Positions 35,359 to 44,631 of a DNA stretch of 64,000 bases are shown one piece after another; positions within the stretch are counted from its first letter, which is position 1; each line of letters starts with the position of its first letter. Position numbers and translations under genes: made by a program. The notes beneath the pieces are model-generated. The model did not search any database and was not told the origin of the DNA. It saw only the letters and a program-made list of their open reading frames with translations. Origin of the DNA: Hoeflea sp. 108 (GTDB lineage: Bacteria > Pseudomonadota > Alphaproteobacteria > Rhizobiales > Rhizobiaceae); assembly GCF_000372965.1 (NCBI RefSeq), contig NZ_KB890025.1, positions 1 to 64,000 on the forward strand, in the 5' to 3' direction.

Positions 35359-36693
35359 ATGACCACAAAGCCCGCTTCAGCCCCCGTCTTTTCCATCGAT
35401 GCCGTCGACGGCCTGATCGACGAGCCGCGCCGGATCGTCGTCTCCGGCCTCGCGCCTGATGAGCTCGTCGCCATCTCCGCCCGCACCGAGCGTTCACGCG
35501 GCGTGACCTGGATGAGCCAGGCGACCTTCATGGCCGATGGGCAAGGCGTGGTCGACCTGACCCGTGACGCGCCCGTCGGCGGCGACTATGCCGAAGTCTC
35601 GGCCATGGGGCTGATCTGGAGCCAGCAGCCGGTCGACAGCAGCAGCGCCGAGCTTTTTGCCGACGATGTCATGCAGCCCCTGCGGACGACGCTGACCGCG
35701 GAAACCGCCGATGGCGTGCGGGCCGAGGCCAGGCTCTCCCAGGGGTTCGCCGCGCCTGGCGTGGAGCGGCAGGAAATCCGCAAGGACGGGCTGGTGGGCA
35801 CGCTGTTCACGCCGGTCGGACAAGGTCCTCATCCCGTCGTGGTGGTGCTCAACGGCTCCGGTGGCGGGATCAATGAGCCACGGGCGGCCCTGCTTGCCTC
35901 CCGTGGCTACCGGGCCTTTGCGCTCGGTTACTTCAAGGCGCCGGGTCTGTCGCCCTTCATCACCGAAACTCCGCTCGAATATCTCGAGACCGGCCTGCGT
36001 TGGGCGCGGCGGGAACTTCAGCCAAAGGACGGCTTCGTTGCGGTCAGCGGTCAGTCGCGTGGCGGTGAGCTCGCTCTGCTGCTTGGCGCCACCTTCCCGG
36101 AACTCGTCTCCGCCGTGATCGCATTCGTGCCTGGTGCAATGGTCCACGGTGCCCAGGGCGCCGGCGACCCGGCACGCGGCGGCTGGCAAGGCACGACCTG
36201 GACGAGGGGCGGCGAGCCGCTGCCGCATCTGTGGCAGAACAATGCTGCCGTCCATTGGCATCCCTGGGCCGGCGATGTCCCGCCCAGCCGGCATCATTCG
36301 GTCTTCTTCGAGGGGTTGAAGGACACAGAACTTGCCGCACGTGCGCGTATTCCGGTCGAAAACATCGCCGCTCCGGTTCTGCTGATTTCAGGCCGCGACG
36401 ACCGCGCTTGGCCGTCCAGCCTCTATTCCCGCATGGTCGTCTCGACATTGCGGAAGCACGATCATCCGCATCTGGTCCGCCATCTCGACTTCGACGACGC
36501 CGGCCACGCCATCAACCTGCCGATCGTGCCGTCGACCCAGATCAGCCGCCTGCATCCGGTATCGAAGGTGCCCTACACGAACGGCGGCACGCCCTCCGGC
36601 AACTCAAGCGCCGACACCGGCTCCTGGCACGGGATGCTCGCCTTCCTGGAGGAGACCACCGGTACAGCTCGGAATGCCCAAGCAAAAAGCTGA
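35359..36693 (+). CDS. BAAT/acyl-CoA thioester hydrolase-family protein
   Basis: A 444-residue alpha/beta-hydrolase of the bile-acid-CoA:amino-acid N-acyltransferase / acyl-CoA thioesterase family. The N-terminal beta-sandwich (about 1-125; IVVSGLAPDELVAISARTE) precedes the hydrolase domain. The nucleophile elbow is SGQSRGGE with S233, the acid is in SGRDDRAWPS and the His in DDAGHAINLP. It would hydrolyse a thioester or transfer an acyl group. Bacterial members include peptide- and antibiotic-modifying esterases, so the natural substrate is open. It belongs to the importer operon by spacing. Confidence 0.82.
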   Translation: MTTKPASAPVFSIDAVDGLIDEPRRIVVSGLAPDELVAISARTERSRGVTWMSQATFMADGQGVVDLTRDAPVGGDYAEVSAMGLIWSQQPVDSSSAELFADDVMQPLRTTLTAETADGVRAEARLSQGFAAPGVERQEIRKDGLVGTLFTPVGQGPHPVVVVLNGSGGGINEPRAALLASRGYRAFALGYFKAPGLSPFITETPLEYLETGLRWARRELQPKDGFVAVSGQSRGGELALLLGATFPELVSAVIAFVPGAMVHGAQGAGDPARGGWQGTTWTRGGEPLPHLWQNNAAVHWHPWAGDVPPSRHHSVFFEGLKDTELAARARIPVENIAAPVLLISGRDDRAWPSSLYSRMVVSTLRKHDHPHLVRHLDFDDAGHAINLPIVPSTQISRLHPVSKVPYTNGGTPSGNSSADTGSWHGMLAFLEETTGTARNAQAKS

Positions 36694-36715
36694 ATTCTTC
36701 GAAAGGGAGACGAAC

Positions 36716-37603
36716 ATGCCCACAAAAGAACATTTGGAAGGCCAGTGGCGTGAATGGCGCTACGCCCATGTCGCCAAGATGTTCCGCCCCTATGGCTGGA
36801 CCTCGCTGGTTGCCCAGTACTGGCTGGAAGCGGACGACAAGGACCTGAGCTTCGACCTGCTGCCCGGCACCTGGTCGGTCGAGAACGGCCGGGTCATGTA
36901 TACTCCGCCTGCCTCGGGGGCGAACCTTTCGGTCAACGGCAAGTATCCGACGGGGCCGGTCGAGATCATCCCTGGCCGCAACCAGACTTATGGCCATGGT
37001 AAGAGCGAGCCGGTCTATTTTGGCGTCAACGAGGTCGAGACCATTCTGCGCAGCAAGAATGACGGCCAGTCGCTCTATGGCGTGCGCGTGCGCGATCCGA
37101 GGGTGGCGACGACGGTCGAAGAGGCAGGCGTCACCGCCTTCGATTACGATCCCGCGTGGCGCATCCCCGGCGTCTACACGCCGACCGGAACGACCGAATA
37201 CGAAGCAGAGACCGTGGAGGCCGGCGTGCGTGAATCGACGCCGCGCATCGGCACCTTCACCTTCGATCACAACGGCAAGAGCTACACCGTCGAGCTGATC
37301 GGCAAGGACACGGCATCAGGCATACAGCCGGTGGCGCATGTCCGCGACAAGACCAGCGGCCCCGTCACCTACGGCGCCGGCCGTGTCATCGAGCTTCAAT
37401 TCACCGATGACACCAACAGCCGCATCGACTGGATCGATTTCAATTACGCTGTCGCGCTGCCATGCGCCTTCACCAACTTCGTCACCTGTCCGCTCGTCCC
37501 TCGCGAGAACCAGCTCGATTTTGAGGTGCTCGCCGGCGAAAAGCGCCCCGCGCAGGATGTGGCGAGGACAATGACCTACCAGGCCGGAGCAAACGCTGCC
37601 TGA
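36716..37603 (+). CDS. DUF1684-domain protein
   Basis: A 295-residue soluble protein with the DUF1684 signature in its C-terminal third: WIDFNYAVALPCAFTNF, TCPLVPRENQLDFEVLAGEK. No signal peptide is seen. The ATG at 36716 follows AAGGGAGA. The family has no established activity. It is the last gene of the 31-37.6 kb operon, next to a thioesterase-type hydrolase, and may act on the same imported compound. A perfect hairpin follows the stop. Confidence 0.82.
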   Translation: MPTKEHLEGQWREWRYAHVAKMFRPYGWTSLVAQYWLEADDKDLSFDLLPGTWSVENGRVMYTPPASGANLSVNGKYPTGPVEIIPGRNQTYGHGKSEPVYFGVNEVETILRSKNDGQSLYGVRVRDPRVATTVEEAGVTAFDYDPAWRIPGVYTPTGTTEYEAETVEAGVRESTPRIGTFTFDHNGKSYTVELIGKDTASGIQPVAHVRDKTSGPVTYGAGRVIELQFTDDTNSRIDWIDFNYAVALPCAFTNFVTCPLVPRENQLDFEVLAGEKRPAQDVARTMTYQAGANAA

Positions 37604-37622
37604 GACAGGCAGTTGGTAACTC

Positions 37623-37645
37623 CAGGTGTCCATGATGGACACCTG
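37623..37645. terminator. Perfect hairpin after DUF1684 gene
   Basis: CAGGTGTCCA and TGGACACCTG form a 10-bp perfect stem with a TGA loop, about 20 bases after the stop. There is no T-run. A second GACACCTGG copy at 37647-37655 could compete for pairing with the left arm. It may be a terminator between convergent genes or a protein-binding site. Confidence 0.5.
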
Positions 37646-37727
37646 CGACACCTGGCGGTGAAGGGCGGCGGCGTTGATGCTGTTGAGGCCGAAGAACATG
37701 CTGCGCGCGTCGCACTCGACATGCCAA

Positions 37728-38210
37728 CTAGGAAATGGACAGGATCTCGAGTTCGCGCTGGCCTAGCTGGACGACGTCGCCAACTCTCTTGCCTGTCAGC
37801 GCGATGGCTACAGGCGAGCCGTGCGATATGGAAGCCTGGGACGGGTTTGCCTCATCCTCGCCGACGATGCGGAAGGTCTGCGTGCGGCCGTCGTCGCGCT
37901 CAAAGGTGACGGTGTGGCCGAAGGCGATGACTTCATTGGAGGTCGGCACCGGCATCAGCTGGGCCGTACGAACGCGCTCGGCGTAATAGCGCATGTCACG
38001 GACCGGAACCGCCGATTGCCGGCGCCTCTCGTTGACATCTTCCAGCTCGTTGGCGGCCGCAAGAGCCTGCTGGGCGCTGGCCAATTCGTCCTGCAGCATT
38101 TTGAGGCCGGCCTCGGTGACGAGGTTGATCCGATCGGAGATGGGACGCGCCGGCAGGATGGTTTCGGATGCCGCCTCGGCACTTTCCTCCTTGGCAAACG
38201 CTACGCTCAA
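37728..38210 (-). CDS. GreA/GreB-like transcription elongation factor
   Basis: A 160-residue protein with a coiled-coil N-terminal half (LVTEAGLKMLQDELASAQQAL) and a GreA C-terminal FKBP-like domain (FGHTVTFERDDGRTQTFRIV, HGSPVAIALTGKRVGDVV). It is probably one of the extra Gre-type factors of rhizobia that bind the RNA polymerase secondary channel. It is not the housekeeping greA, which is usually close to 157 residues with a more regular N-terminal coiled coil. It is transcribed alone and converges on the DUF1684 gene. Confidence 0.82.
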   Translation of the reverse strand: MSVAFAKEESAEAASETILPARPISDRINLVTEAGLKMLQDELASAQQALAAANELEDVNERRRQSAVPVRDMRYYAERVRTAQLMPVPTSNEVIAFGHTVTFERDDGRTQTFRIVGEDEANPSQASISHGSPVAIALTGKRVGDVVQLGQRELEILSIS

Positions 38211-38351
38211 TTGGTGGGCACTCCTCGTCGAACACTGTCAGCAAGCGGATAATCTACAGCCCACAATAAAGCTGCAACAATTTGACGGCTGGCTTCGGCA
38301 TCGAAACATCGCTCGGCTTCGCTTCTCTGATGTCTTGGTCGGAACAAGCCA

Positions 38352-38609
38352 GAAGAGGTGAAGGTCGAGAACGACCGGGTGCCTGCTTTCGACTGGAACG
38401 CCTATCCCATCTTGAAGTTTTCGGAGATCCTCGAGATCGAAACGCGCTTCATCATCGATCCGATACGACCGCCGCTCGGCGCCGGCGAGGCGTCGCAGGG
38501 GCCGGTGTCCGGAGCAATCGGAAACGCCGCGTCCCGCGCGCTTGGCCTCAGGATGCGCGACCTGCCCCTCACGCGGGACAGGTTGGTCGAGGCGCTGATG
38601 GGCGGCTGA
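38352..38609 (+). pseudogene. Remnant of a nicotinate/isoquinoline dehydrogenase large subunit (C-terminus)
   Basis: About 85 residues match the extreme C-terminus of molybdenum hydroxylase beta subunits of the isoquinoline 1-oxidoreductase / nicotinate dehydrogenase (NicB) type: VKVENDRVPAFDWNAYPIL, then RPPLGAGEASQGPVSGAIGN and LRMRDLPLTRDRLVEAL. In intact proteins of about 700 or more residues this is the final segment binding the molybdopterin cofactor. Upstream, the frame hits a stop at 38328-38330 and no more of the domain is present before the GreA-like gene, so the gene is 5'-truncated. The natural stop at 38607-38609 remains. A GTG at 38358 gives an 83-codon frame but I do not think it is a working gene. 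Confidence 0.8.
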
Positions 38610-38719
38610 AACACGAGGTTTTCCAACCGCAGGGCGATACCCTCGCCTGTACCGGTGGCCGCCGCCCGTCAGTTGAAGTCGGAAGTCGAGGCGACGAACC
38701 GCGGCCTGCCGGCCCAGCA

Positions 38720-39904
38720 TCACTCCAGGACCGAAACGATGGCCTTGGCGAGTTCGGTCATCTTGCCTTCTGGCAGGCCGGCGACGTTGATGCGGCTGTC
38801 ATCGACCATGTAGATGCCGTGCTCGACGCGCAGGCGCTCGACCTGCTGCGGCGTCAGGCCGAGCCGGGAAAACATGCCGCGATGCTGCGCCAGAAAATCG
38901 AAGCGGTTGGAGTTCGACTGGAGGCGCAAGGCGTCGGCCAGTTCGACGCGCAGCCTCAGCATGCGCTCGCGCATCGCGTTCAGCTCGCTTTCCCAATCGG
39001 ATCGCAAGGCGTCGTCTTCGAGCACGATCCGTACCGCTGCGGCACCGTGGTCCGGCGGCATCGAGTAGATGGCGCGTGCTGCCGAAAGCATGTTGCTGAG
39101 CGCTATGTCGCCCTGGGCGCCATCCTTGGCCAGCACCATGGCTGCGCCGACGCGGTCGCGGTAGACGGCAAAATTCTTGGAGCAGCTTGCCGCCACGACC
39201 ATCTCGGGAACCTTCGCCGCAACGATCCGCAGTCCCTCGGCATCGGCATCGAGACCTTCGCCAAAGCCCTGATAGGCGATGTCGATGAAGGGTATGAGCT
39301 GGCGTTCCACCAGGAGGTCAGCGATCGCCTCCCATTGCGCGGCGGTGAGGTTGGCGCCGGTGGGGTTGTGGCAGCAGCCGTGCAGCAGAACGACATCGCC
39401 GCTCGGCGCCTGCCTAAGCGTTGCCAGCATGTCGTCGAAGCGAACGCCGCCGGTCGCGGCGTCGAAATAGGGGTATTGCTCAACCTGCAGGCCGGCGCCG
39501 CGCATCATCGGAATATGGTTCGGCCAGGTCGGGTCGGAGACCCAGACTGTCGCATCGGCACGGGTCCGCTTCAGCAACTCCGCCACCAGCCTGAGCGCGC
39601 CGGAGCCGCCGGGCGCCTGGGCGGCGCGGATGCGCGACATGTCGGCTGTCGGGCCGAACACCATCCTGGCCATGGCCGAATTGAACTGGGTGTCGCCGGC
39701 GAGGCCGAGATAGGTCTTTGTATTCTGCTCGGCATAAAGCCGTTGTTCGGCCTCGCGGACGGCGCGCATCACCGGTGTTGCGCCAGTCTCGTCTTTGTAA
39801 ACGCCGACGCCGAGGTCGACCTTGTCTGCTCGTGGGTCGGCCCGGTAGAGGCCGATCAGCGCCAGAATCTTGTCGGCGGGTGCGGGCTGCAGCTTTTCGA
39901 ACAT
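38720..39904 (-). CDS. tyrB: Aromatic/aspartate aminotransferase (class I)
   Basis: A 394-residue pyridoxal-phosphate aminotransferase of subgroup I-alpha (AspC/TyrB). LGVGVYKDETGATPVM at the N-terminus, CCHNPTGANL, FIDIAYQGFGEGLD and the PLP-lysine motif CSKNFAVYRDRVG are all present, with the substrate-binding C-terminus INVAGL. It converts aspartate or aromatic amino acids to their 2-oxo acids. The ATG at 39904 is chosen over an upstream in-frame start. It lies downstream of nadC in the same orientation, with a 150-base gap, and could supply or drain aspartate for NAD synthesis. AspC and TyrB cannot be separated by eye. Confidence 0.88.
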   Translation of the reverse strand: MFEKLQPAPADKILALIGLYRADPRADKVDLGVGVYKDETGATPVMRAVREAEQRLYAEQNTKTYLGLAGDTQFNSAMARMVFGPTADMSRIRAAQAPGGSGALRLVAELLKRTRADATVWVSDPTWPNHIPMMRGAGLQVEQYPYFDAATGGVRFDDMLATLRQAPSGDVVLLHGCCHNPTGANLTAAQWEAIADLLVERQLIPFIDIAYQGFGEGLDADAEGLRIVAAKVPEMVVAASCSKNFAVYRDRVGAAMVLAKDGAQGDIALSNMLSAARAIYSMPPDHGAAAVRIVLEDDALRSDWESELNAMRERMLRLRVELADALRLQSNSNRFDFLAQHRGMFSRLGLTPQQVERLRVEHGIYMVDDSRINVAGLPEGKMTELAKAIVSVLE

Positions 39905-40054
39905 TGTCTCTTCCAGTCTTTTGCGGCGACGAAGTGGTATCCGCATTGCACGGCGCTCGCCAGCCCCTGGTTGGGCTGGTCCGCAAAAATCCGCTTGTCT
40001 GTCTGTACGCGATTGGCTGCAGTCGTCGAGGCAGCTGCCGACCAGGCTGTCCCG

Positions 40055-40906
40055 TCAGGAGATCGTGTCCAGTCCAATGTCGAGGATAGGTGCGCTGTGG
40101 GTCAGCCAGCCGACGGAAATGAGGTCGACGCCGCTGGCGGCGATGGCAGGCGCGGTGGTGGGATTGACCCGGCCGGAAGCTTCGGTGATCGCCCGTCCGT
40201 CGACCATGTTGACGGCGCTCGCCAACATCTCCGGCGACATGTTGTCGAGCAGGACTGCCTCGACGCCGAGCGCAAGCACTTCGCCCAGCTGTTCCAGCGT
40301 GTCGACCTCGACCTCGATCTTCACCAGATGTCCGACATTGGCCCTGGCACGTTCGATGGCTGGGCGTATGCCGCCTGCGATTGCGATGTGGTTGTCCTTG
40401 ATCAGCACCGCGTCGTCGAGGCCGAAGCGGTGGTTGGAGCCGCCGCCGGCACGCACTGCGTATTTCTCCAATGCGCGCAGGCCGGGCGTGGTCTTGCGGG
40501 TGCAGACGATGCGCGCCTTGTGGCCACTGACGGCGTCGACGATGGCAGATGTGGCGGTGGCGATGCCGCTGAGATGGGAGAGGAAATTGAGCGCAACGCG
40601 TTCGCCGGTCAAAAGGCCGCGTGCCGGGCCCCGCAGCGTCGCGATGACGTCGCCCGATGCGACGCAGCTGCCGTCGGGCTTTTCGACCTTCATCTCGATC
40701 GACGGATCGATCAGGCCAAAGGCGAGGGATGCGAGATCAAGGCCTGCGACCACGCCCGGCTGGCGTGCCGCAAGCACCATGGCGGCCTGCGCCATTGCCG
40801 GCACGATTGCGTCGGTGGTGATGTCGCCGGCGCGGCCGAGATCTTCCAGCAGTGCTGTACGAACCAGCGGTTCGAGCATCATCCGGGGCAGAGGTGTCAG
40901 GTGCAT
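40055..40906 (-). CDS. nadC: Nicotinate-nucleotide pyrophosphorylase (carboxylating)
   Basis: A 283-residue quinolinate phosphoribosyltransferase that converts quinolinate plus PRPP to nicotinate mononucleotide and CO2. Family motifs are [33 protein letters not shown] (in parts), [17 protein letters not shown] and [11 protein letters not shown]. The ATG at 40906 lies two bases after the nadB stop, so translation is coupled. It is the third gene of the nadABC operon. Confidence 0.96.
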   Translation of the reverse strand: MHLTPLPRMMLEPLVRTALLEDLGRAGDITTDAIVPAMAQAAMVLAARQPGVVAGLDLASLAFGLIDPSIEMKVEKPDGSCVASGDVIATLRGPARGLLTGERVALNFLSHLSGIATATSAIVDAVSGHKARIVCTRKTTPGLRALEKYAVRAGGGSNHRFGLDDAVLIKDNHIAIAGGIRPAIERARANVGHLVKIEVEVDTLEQLGEVLALGVEAVLLDNMSPEMLASAVNMVDGRAITEASGRVNPTTAPAIAASGVDLISVGWLTHSAPILDIGLDTIS

Positions 40907-40908
40907 GA

Positions 40909-42447
40909 TCAGGCGCTCCGGGCCAGTGGCTTGAGGTCGACGTGGCAAGCGGTCTTGATTGCTTGGTCGAGGGTGAGTTTCGAGCGGCGCGCGGTTGCAT
41001 CCTTGGTCGGAAAGTCAGTGCGGCAATGCGCGCCACGGCTTTCCTCACGGCTGAGTGCCGCGACAGTCATCATCAGCCCGACCGCTGCAGGGGCGGCGCC
41101 AGCCGTCGTGCCGGTTGCGAGAGGCAAAAGAGCGGAAGCTGCTTGCCTGAGACCCTCGCCGTCGCGCAGCACGCCCAGCGCCTGCGAGACGATGGACCGC
41201 ACGAAGGACGGGTCGGGGCGGACGGGAACCTGTTCCGGCAGGGGCTGCGTTGCGTGTACCTTTCTTGCGCCCCTGATGCTCTCAGCCACCCAGCCGGCGG
41301 CAACGACGGCTTCGGTCAGCGAGTTGCTGGCCAGCCGGTTGGCGCCATGCAGGCCGGTCGAGGCGACTTCGCCGCAGGCCCAGAGGCCCGCGATCGAGCT
41401 GCGGCCCTGATCGTCCACTGCGACGCCGCCCATGTGGTAATGGGCGGCGGGACGCACCGGGATCGGGTCGACTGCCGGGTCTATTCCGGCCTCGCGGCAG
41501 AACGCATCGATGGCCGGGAAGCGTGTGGCGAAGCGCTGCCCAAGGCATTGGCGCGTGTCGAGGAAAACCCTGTGGCCACGGGCGAGGTGGCGGAAGACCC
41601 CGCGCGCCACCGCATCGCGCGTCGCGAGCTCGGCGCCCGGCAGATCGGCGAGGAAACGCCGGCCGATTTCGTCGACCAGCACGGCACCCTCGCCGCGCAC
41701 GGCTTCGCTCACCAGCCGCATCGGGCGCGCCGGCGTGTCCAGCGCTGTCGGGTGGAACTGGACGAATTCGAGGTCGGCAAGTTCTGCGCCGGCACGGGCG
41801 GCGAGTGCCAGCCCCTGGCCGAAGCAGCCGAGCGGATTGGTGGTGTCGAAAAACAGGCCGCCCACGCCGCCGGTGGCGAGCACGACATGGCTCGAGGCAA
41901 GCGCGATATCGCCGTCCAGGCCCGAGGCCATGACGCCAGAAATGGTGCCGTCCTTGGCAACTAACCTCCTGGCCGCAAGGCCTTCGAGCACCGTGATCGA
42001 CGGTGTGCGGCGCACCGCCGCCACCAAGGCGCGCACCAGTTCCCGCCCGGTGGCATCGCCGCCGGCATGGACGATGCGCCTCCGGCTATGGGCGGCCTCC
42101 AGTCCCAATGCGATGCCGCCGGGTGTCCGGTCGAAGGCGACGCCCAGTCGTTCAAGCTTCTCGATTGCCAGGGGCGCTGCCTCGACGATGCGCGTGACGA
42201 CCGTCTCGTCGCACAGGCCGTCGCCGGCAGCCAGAGTGTCCGCGAGATGCAGCACCGGCGAGTCGTCCTTGCCGATTGCCGCCGCCAGTCCACCTTGGGC
42301 GAGCGGGCTCGACGCCTCGCCGCCGAGAGGTGCTGCCGAGAGCAGGACCACGGGCATGGGCGCAAGTTCCAGCGCTGTCATCAGCCCGGCTACACCGGCA
42401 CCGATGATGACAGGGCGGCCATCGAGGGCGCGGAGGTCGGTGGTCAT
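40909..42447 (-). CDS. nadB: L-aspartate oxidase
   Basis: A 512-residue FAD enzyme oxidising L-aspartate to iminoaspartate for quinolinate synthesis. The FAD-binding start is [16 protein letters not shown], followed by [33 protein letters not shown], the active-site [28 protein letters not shown] and [15 protein letters not shown]. Its start overlaps the nadA stop by four bases. Middle gene of nadABC. Confidence 0.96.
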   Translation of the reverse strand: MTTDLRALDGRPVIIGAGVAGLMTALELAPMPVVLLSAAPLGGEASSPLAQGGLAAAIGKDDSPVLHLADTLAAGDGLCDETVVTRIVEAAPLAIEKLERLGVAFDRTPGGIALGLEAAHSRRRIVHAGGDATGRELVRALVAAVRRTPSITVLEGLAARRLVAKDGTISGVMASGLDGDIALASSHVVLATGGVGGLFFDTTNPLGCFGQGLALAARAGAELADLEFVQFHPTALDTPARPMRLVSEAVRGEGAVLVDEIGRRFLADLPGAELATRDAVARGVFRHLARGHRVFLDTRQCLGQRFATRFPAIDAFCREAGIDPAVDPIPVRPAAHYHMGGVAVDDQGRSSIAGLWACGEVASTGLHGANRLASNSLTEAVVAAGWVAESIRGARKVHATQPLPEQVPVRPDPSFVRSIVSQALGVLRDGEGLRQAASALLPLATGTTAGAAPAAVGLMMTVAALSREESRGAHCRTDFPTKDATARRSKLTLDQAIKTACHVDLKPLARSA

Positions 42448-43418
42448 ACCCTCAGCATCCGCTCGACGGCGAGCCGTGCGCGGTCCGAAAGCGTGGGTTC
42501 GATGTTTACCGGATGCTGCATCTGCTCAAGGGCCGTGCGGATGTTGGCCAGCGTGATCCGCTTCATGTGCGGGCATAGGTTGCAGGGGCGGATGAATTCG
42601 ACGTCGGGATGGTCGACCGCGACATTGTCGCTCATCGAGCATTCGGTCATCAGCACGACGCGCGCCGGCTTTTCTGTGCCGACATAGTCCGACATCGCTG
42701 CGGTCGATCCGGCGAAATCGGCCTCGGCAACCACCTCCGGCGGGCACTCGGGATGGGCAAGCACGGTTACGCCGGGATGGGCGGCGCGCAGTTCGCGGAT
42801 ATCGTCTGGCGTGAAGCGCTCATGCACTTCGCAATGGCCCTTCCAGGCGATGATCTCGACATCGGTCTGGGCGGCGATGTTCTGCGCCAGATATTCGTCC
42901 GGCAGCATGATGACGCGCGGCACGCCGAGCGACTCCACCACCGCCTTGGCATTGCCCGAGGTGCAGCAGATGTCGGAGGCGGCCTTCACCGCCGCCGAGG
43001 TGTTGACATAGGTGACGACGGGGACGCCGGGATAGCGCTGTCGCATCAGCTGCACGTCCTCCGGCGTGATCGAATCCGCAAGCGAGCAGCCAGCAGCCAT
43101 GTCGGGGATCAGCACCGTCTTGCCGGGATTGAGCAGCTTTGCCGTCTCGGCCATGAAGTGCACGCCCGCCAGCACGATGACGTCGGCCTTAACGTCCATC
43201 GCCTTGCGCGCCAGGGCCAGGCTGTCGCCGACGATGTCGGCAACGCAGTGGAAGATTTCCGGCGTCTGATAGTTGTGGGCCAGGATGACGGCGTTGCGCT
43301 CGCGCTTGAGCTTCAGGATCGCCTCGATGTCATCGGTGAAGGCGGGCCATTCGATGGCGGGAATGACCTTTTCGACGCGGCTGTAGAGCGCGGCTGCGGA
43401 CAGGGACATGCCAGTCAT
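42444..43418 (-). CDS. nadA: Quinolinate synthase A
   Basis: A 324-residue iron-sulphur enzyme condensing iminoaspartate with dihydroxyacetone phosphate to give quinolinate. The probable 4Fe-4S ligands are C111 ([10 protein letters not shown]), C196 ([10 protein letters not shown]) and C282 in [12 protein letters not shown]. The N-terminal [21 protein letters not shown] is characteristic. The ATG at 43418 is preceded by AAGGAGG. Two NrtR-type palindromes lie immediately upstream, so the nadABC operon is expected to be repressed or activated by NrtR according to NAD-derived signals. Confidence 0.96.
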   Translation of the reverse strand: MTGMSLSAAALYSRVEKVIPAIEWPAFTDDIEAILKLKRERNAVILAHNYQTPEIFHCVADIVGDSLALARKAMDVKADVIVLAGVHFMAETAKLLNPGKTVLIPDMAAGCSLADSITPEDVQLMRQRYPGVPVVTYVNTSAAVKAASDICCTSGNAKAVVESLGVPRVIMLPDEYLAQNIAAQTDVEIIAWKGHCEVHERFTPDDIRELRAAHPGVTVLAHPECPPEVVAEADFAGSTAAMSDYVGTEKPARVVLMTECSMSDNVAVDHPDVEFIRPCNLCPHMKRITLANIRTALEQMQHPVNIEPTLSDRARLAVERMLRV

Positions 43419-43430
43419 TCATCCTCCTTA

Positions 43431-43451
43431 TTATGCTCGATATGAGTATAA
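43431..43451. promoter_or_regulatory. Putative NrtR box 1
   Basis: TTATGCTCGATATGAGTATAA is an imperfect palindrome with the strong half-site ATGAGTATAA (43442-43451) and a left half matching its complement at seven of ten positions. It sits between the nrtR gene and nadA, at the expected promoter of nadABC. Confidence 0.75.
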
Positions 43452-43458
43452 CAAGGAC

Positions 43459-43479
43459 ATATGCTTATCATGAGTATAA
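43459..43479. promoter_or_regulatory. Putative NrtR box 2
   Basis: A second copy with the identical half-site ATGAGTATAA at 43470-43479 and a left half matching at seven of ten positions. The two half-sites are 28 bases apart, which suggests two dimers bound on nearly the same helix face. Confidence 0.72.
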
Positions 43480-43501
43480 GGGCTGTCAAGCGTCGTTTGG
43501 G

Positions 43502-44455
43502 TTATTTCGTTCCGGCAACGGCACGTTCGTCGAGGACCGCATGGCGGAAGCGGAACAGCTTCGCCGGGCGTCCACCGGTGTCGGCGGACATCTGGCCCGT
43601 CTCCTCGACGAGGTCCTGCTGTTCGATGAGCCGGCGAAAATTCTGCTTGTGCACGGTCATTCCGGCCAGCGCTTCGACAGTCCGCTGCAGCTGCAGCAGC
43701 GTGAAGGCCGGCGGCATCAATTCGAACACGACGGGTCGGTACTTGATCTTGGTGCGCAGCCTGGCAATGCCGGTCGCGAGAATGCGGCGATGGTCGCCGT
43801 TCATCGTCCGGCCGGGCACGAAACGGGCGTTGGCCTGCCGGTTGCTATGGATGCCCTCCTCGACGAGCCCTGCTTCATAGAGGAGCTCATAGCGCTGCAG
43901 CACCAGCTCCTCGTTCCAGGGGCGATCGTCGAAGCCGAAGGCGGTGGCTGCGCGCTGCAGACGCTTGCGCCGCCGCTCTTCCTGGTCGGCGGCCTCTGCC
44001 CATTGCCGCAGGGCCGGTTCGATGACGTCGAAAACAACTGCAGGCGCGCCGTAGCGGTGGTCTTCCCAGGGAAAGAACTCATACCAGTTGCGCCAGCCGC
44101 CGGGGGCGGCGCGATGCTGCGGCTCTTCGCGCGTCAGGCCCAGATAGCTGATCGAAATCACTCGCCGGCCGGGCTCCTCGCCGCTGCGGTCGCGGTCGGC
44201 AAAGGTATAAAGCTGCTCGATATAGCCAAGCGGATGCCCGGTCTGCTGCAGCACCCAGTCGTGCAGCCCTGCCTGCAACGAACGATGGCCCGATTCGAGC
44301 GGACCCGAGGGCAGGGCAGCGGCATGTCCGACCGTCAGCACGGCAGGGTCGCCATTGACCGTCGCGACAAGCACCGCGGTCAGGTCTACCTGCACGCTGC
44401 GGTCTTCGTCGGCTCCAGCGGACCTGTCTGGCATATGGGCGTGTTTCTCTTGCAT
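43502..44455 (-). CDS. nrtR: NrtR-type NAD-metabolism regulator (Nudix-related)
   Basis: A 317-residue protein with a Nudix-fold N-terminal half (VDLTAVLVATVNGDPAVLTV; GYIEQLYTFADRDR) and a C-terminal winged helix typical of NrtR (TVHKQNFRRLIEQQDLVEETG, GGRPAKLFRFR). The Nudix box, which normally reads as a run with REUxEExGU, is eroded: the corresponding region (GPLESGHRSLQAGLHDWV) has no such Glu cluster, so it should bind but not hydrolyse ADP-ribose-type ligands. It lies upstream of nadABC in the same orientation, with two operator candidates in the gap. The start may be ATG 44455 or 44434; neither has a clear ribosome-binding site. Confidence 0.88.
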   Translation of the reverse strand: MQEKHAHMPDRSAGADEDRSVQVDLTAVLVATVNGDPAVLTVGHAAALPSGPLESGHRSLQAGLHDWVLQQTGHPLGYIEQLYTFADRDRSGEEPGRRVISISYLGLTREEPQHRAAPGGWRNWYEFFPWEDHRYGAPAVVFDVIEPALRQWAEAADQEERRRKRLQRAATAFGFDDRPWNEELVLQRYELLYEAGLVEEGIHSNRQANARFVPGRTMNGDHRRILATGIARLRTKIKYRPVVFELMPPAFTLLQLQRTVEALAGMTVHKQNFRRLIEQQDLVEETGQMSADTGGRPAKLFRFRHAVLDERAVAGTK

Positions 44456-44631
44456 TTTCAGTCGGTTGTTGGCTGGCAGCAGTGAAGGTGGACTGGCCGC
44501 GCCATGCCGTCAATGTCGATGCGGATTTTCCCTGCTCCGGGCAGTAGACACAGGCAAAGCGGTTGACAAGATGTGCGTTTCATCATGCCGCTTCTGGCCA
44601 GAACCGCACGTGGTTACTACGCTTGCAGGCG

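Noticed and set aside
37316..37727. Minus-strand frames reading into the hairpin region after the DUF1684 gene
   Set aside because: Considered as a possible transposase or integrase remnant, but no motif supports that and they mostly overlap the DUF1684 gene.
38282..41410. 1042-codon plus-strand open frame
   Set aside because: It runs antisense through tyrB, nadC and part of nadB, which are unmistakable on the minus strand; the product is a high-GC shadow with no domain.
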